Below, piece by piece: positions 62,301 to 64,000 of a stretch of 64,000 nt of DNA; position 1 is the stretch's first letter; the number at the start of each line of letters is the position of its first letter. The position numbers and the translations under genes are program-made. Location of the stretch: positions 40,496,001 through 40,560,000 of the forward strand of contig NC_135136.1 of NCBI RefSeq assembly GCF_051014445.1, given 5' to 3'. The notes beneath the pieces were generated by a model. The model ran no database searches. It was not told the origin of the DNA and was given only the letters and a program-made list of their open reading frames with translations. The stretch comes from Colletes latitarsis (Eukaryota > Arthropoda > Insecta > Hymenoptera > Colletidae).

Positions 62301-64000
62301 CAGAATAAAATAGCATAGTAACTTTACTAGCTTCTGATTTAGCAACTGCCCTAGCTTCTATTTTAATTCCTGAAATTGAAATTGAATTTTTCACGCCTCT
62401 AGGATCTTAACATGCAGTCGACTTTTTCCAAAATATACGGTTCCTCGATCTAGCGGCTAAATTAAGGAAGGATTTAAATTTCCTGGAGGACTTGTTACGT
62501 TATAAGACTTTCTCGAATAAAAATTGAAATTGCAGAGACTTGGAGTTTCTCGTTTTCGAAGACAATGTTTGCAGATGGTCCCAGGAAGTCCTCGGGTTGG
62601 GTATCGGTGTCGCGTCGAATACTTTGTGGCGGAGAACACGTCGAGCGAACGGAGGTGAACAGGTTGTCAATGGGAATTTCTGGACGGTCCTGCGCGGACG
62701 TCTGGTCCTGTAGGCATCGGCATCAGGGGTGTATCCTTGGGGACAGATGCGTCACGGCGAACAACGCGAGTGGATGCTGGTGTCGCCGTCGCGTCTGCCG
62801 CCGTTCCTGCACCCGTGTCCTTCTCCTCTTCTCCATCCAACTCCTCGTTTCTTTTCCTTTGCCCAATTAGTATCTATCCGTTTCCTCGCGTATCTACCTA
62901 TCGCGGTCTCGAACTCTCGTTTTTTCTCAGCGCGTTGCTCTGCCTTCTTATTACTTTTGTACCTCATCCCCCTAGACGCTCTTATTAAAATCTGTAAACC
63001 TTCCGTAGACGATCTTTCAGCGAAGAATAGAGATTTCTCATCTTACATTAGTTGTTAGAACGCACGATGCAAGTAGAAAATATGGGTGTTCCGTGTGGAG
63101 GATCGGATACGTGGGAGTGTGGCTTGAGGTAGCAGTCCGGTGGAAGCCTAAAAAAATCTTACTCCCGCAAAACGTAATAACGTTTCCTCCCGTCTTCCTG
63201 TTCGTTCGTGGCATTTCCTCTCTTGGTTCGCGTGGTATCGCTACACTCGCATATTCTGTAGCCGCGAGGCGGTACAGAGGAGGAAGAGCGGTGCTCGATC
63301 CATCAAAACTGTGTGTCAGTAGCCATTAGCACGCTCCCAGCGGCGCAGCATCGAGTGCCGCCGCCTATATACACCCTGGATCCACTGAATGCTCCCGGGC
63401 TTAGCGGCATCCGACGCGTACCTTGCACCTACTTGCGAGCAGCAAAAATTTGTTTCTCCGCTGGAGCCTGTCTGGCCGATTTTCTTCCTCGCTCTGCCCC
63501 CTTTCGCCATTGTTTCACTTCCGACCGCTCCCGTTCCGTCGATACCAACGCGAACGCTTCAACCCCTGTCTTCGACTCTTAGAAATTTTTATCAAGATCT
63601 CCAGTCGAATCAAACTACTTTCTATTATCAATACAGATAGTTTGTTTCCATGTTTATGTAGCACCTTCTTCCAAAACTCGACAAAATAGTACGTAACTTG
63701 ATATCCCATGCTCATCGAATGTATTCGAACCTTTTTTCGATCTCTATCCAATTTCCACGGTGGAAAAAGTCGATCAAACTGTCTAAACAGAAGGAATTCT
63801 GTCCCCTAAAATTCCCTGACGCAAATGAAAAGCTATTCACCGGACCAAACATTTTCCAACACGCGACGTTGACCAGTCTGTGAGAGGTTTTTACAGAGGC
63901 TCGAGACGATCAATTCGTGGTGTTTAATCGCAATGAAACGACACTCGAATTACAGATTAGACGGTACTGATCCGTTCGTTGCAACGAGAATTAAAGGCGA
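53346..64000. other. Labial 5' UTR, promoter region and Hox-cluster intergenic DNA
   Basis: 10.7 kb upstream of labial. The first ~200-600 bases should include the 5' UTR, since no splice acceptor is needed before the ATG. A CT-rich run lies at about 54304-54332. No domain-bearing frame, tRNA or known Hox microRNA was recognised. The next Hox gene (proboscipedia) is expected further right, outside the window. Confidence 0.6.

Noticed and set aside
53346..64000. Search for Hox-cluster microRNAs such as miR-993 or miR-10
   Set aside because: Mature sequences were not recognised by eye; these genes lie elsewhere in insect Hox clusters.

Overview
The window is nuclear DNA of a bee (Hymenoptera, Apoidea) or a close relative. 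The best marker is a multi-unit apidaecin antimicrobial precursor at about 30-31 kb, a proline-rich peptide family known from bees and related aculeates. It fits with insect versions of Spitz, Labial, Tim17 and AAR2, short GT-AG introns in the middle genes and long introns in the developmental genes.

Layout. 1-19 kb: a CpG-rich region holding the EGF-receptor ligand gene spitz (+, six coding exons, 5449-14610). Its first intron carries a ~1 kb inverted-repeat transposable element, and an AT-rich 3' flank follows. 19-39 kb: a compact, AT-rich, CpG-poor gene cluster. It contains ICE1 (little elongation complex subunit 1, -), AAR2 (U5 snRNP assembly factor, +, head-to-head with ICE1), the apidaecin precursor (-, tail-to-tail with AAR2), tRNA-Val(AAC) (-), an unrecognised 368-aa coiled-coil protein (-), Tim17 (+, inner mitochondrial membrane translocase) and a small SNAPC5-like gene (-). 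Two more copies of the transposable element sit in introns of ICE1 and the coiled-coil gene. 39-64 kb: the Hox gene labial (-, two coding exons separated by a 12.7 kb intron), then 10.7 kb upstream of it with no supportable gene. Because labial is transcribed leftward, the left side is probably the outside of the Hox cluster and the rest of the cluster should lie to the right of the window.

How the genes relate. Three neighbours serve spliceosomal snRNA production: ICE1 (snRNA transcription by Pol II), a probable SNAPC5 (snRNA promoter recognition) and AAR2 (U5 snRNP maturation). spitz and labial are patterning genes and have the CpG-rich, long-intron style of that class. Apidaecin is an immune effector with its own TATA box and kappaB-like/GATA sites upstream.

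Most notable signals: an exact 167-bp exon-intron tandem array encoding apidaecins, in which each mature peptide is split across two exons; a modular inverted-repeat element present in three introns; a one-base frame break in ICE1; a tandem 56-codon duplication in ICE1; a NAGNAG acceptor just before the labial homeobox exon; a 17-bp stem-loop at 37.45 kb; and an orphan spliced-looking exon at 38.6 kb pointing toward labial on the opposite strand. Exon boundaries were placed by hand from splice consensus and reading frame.
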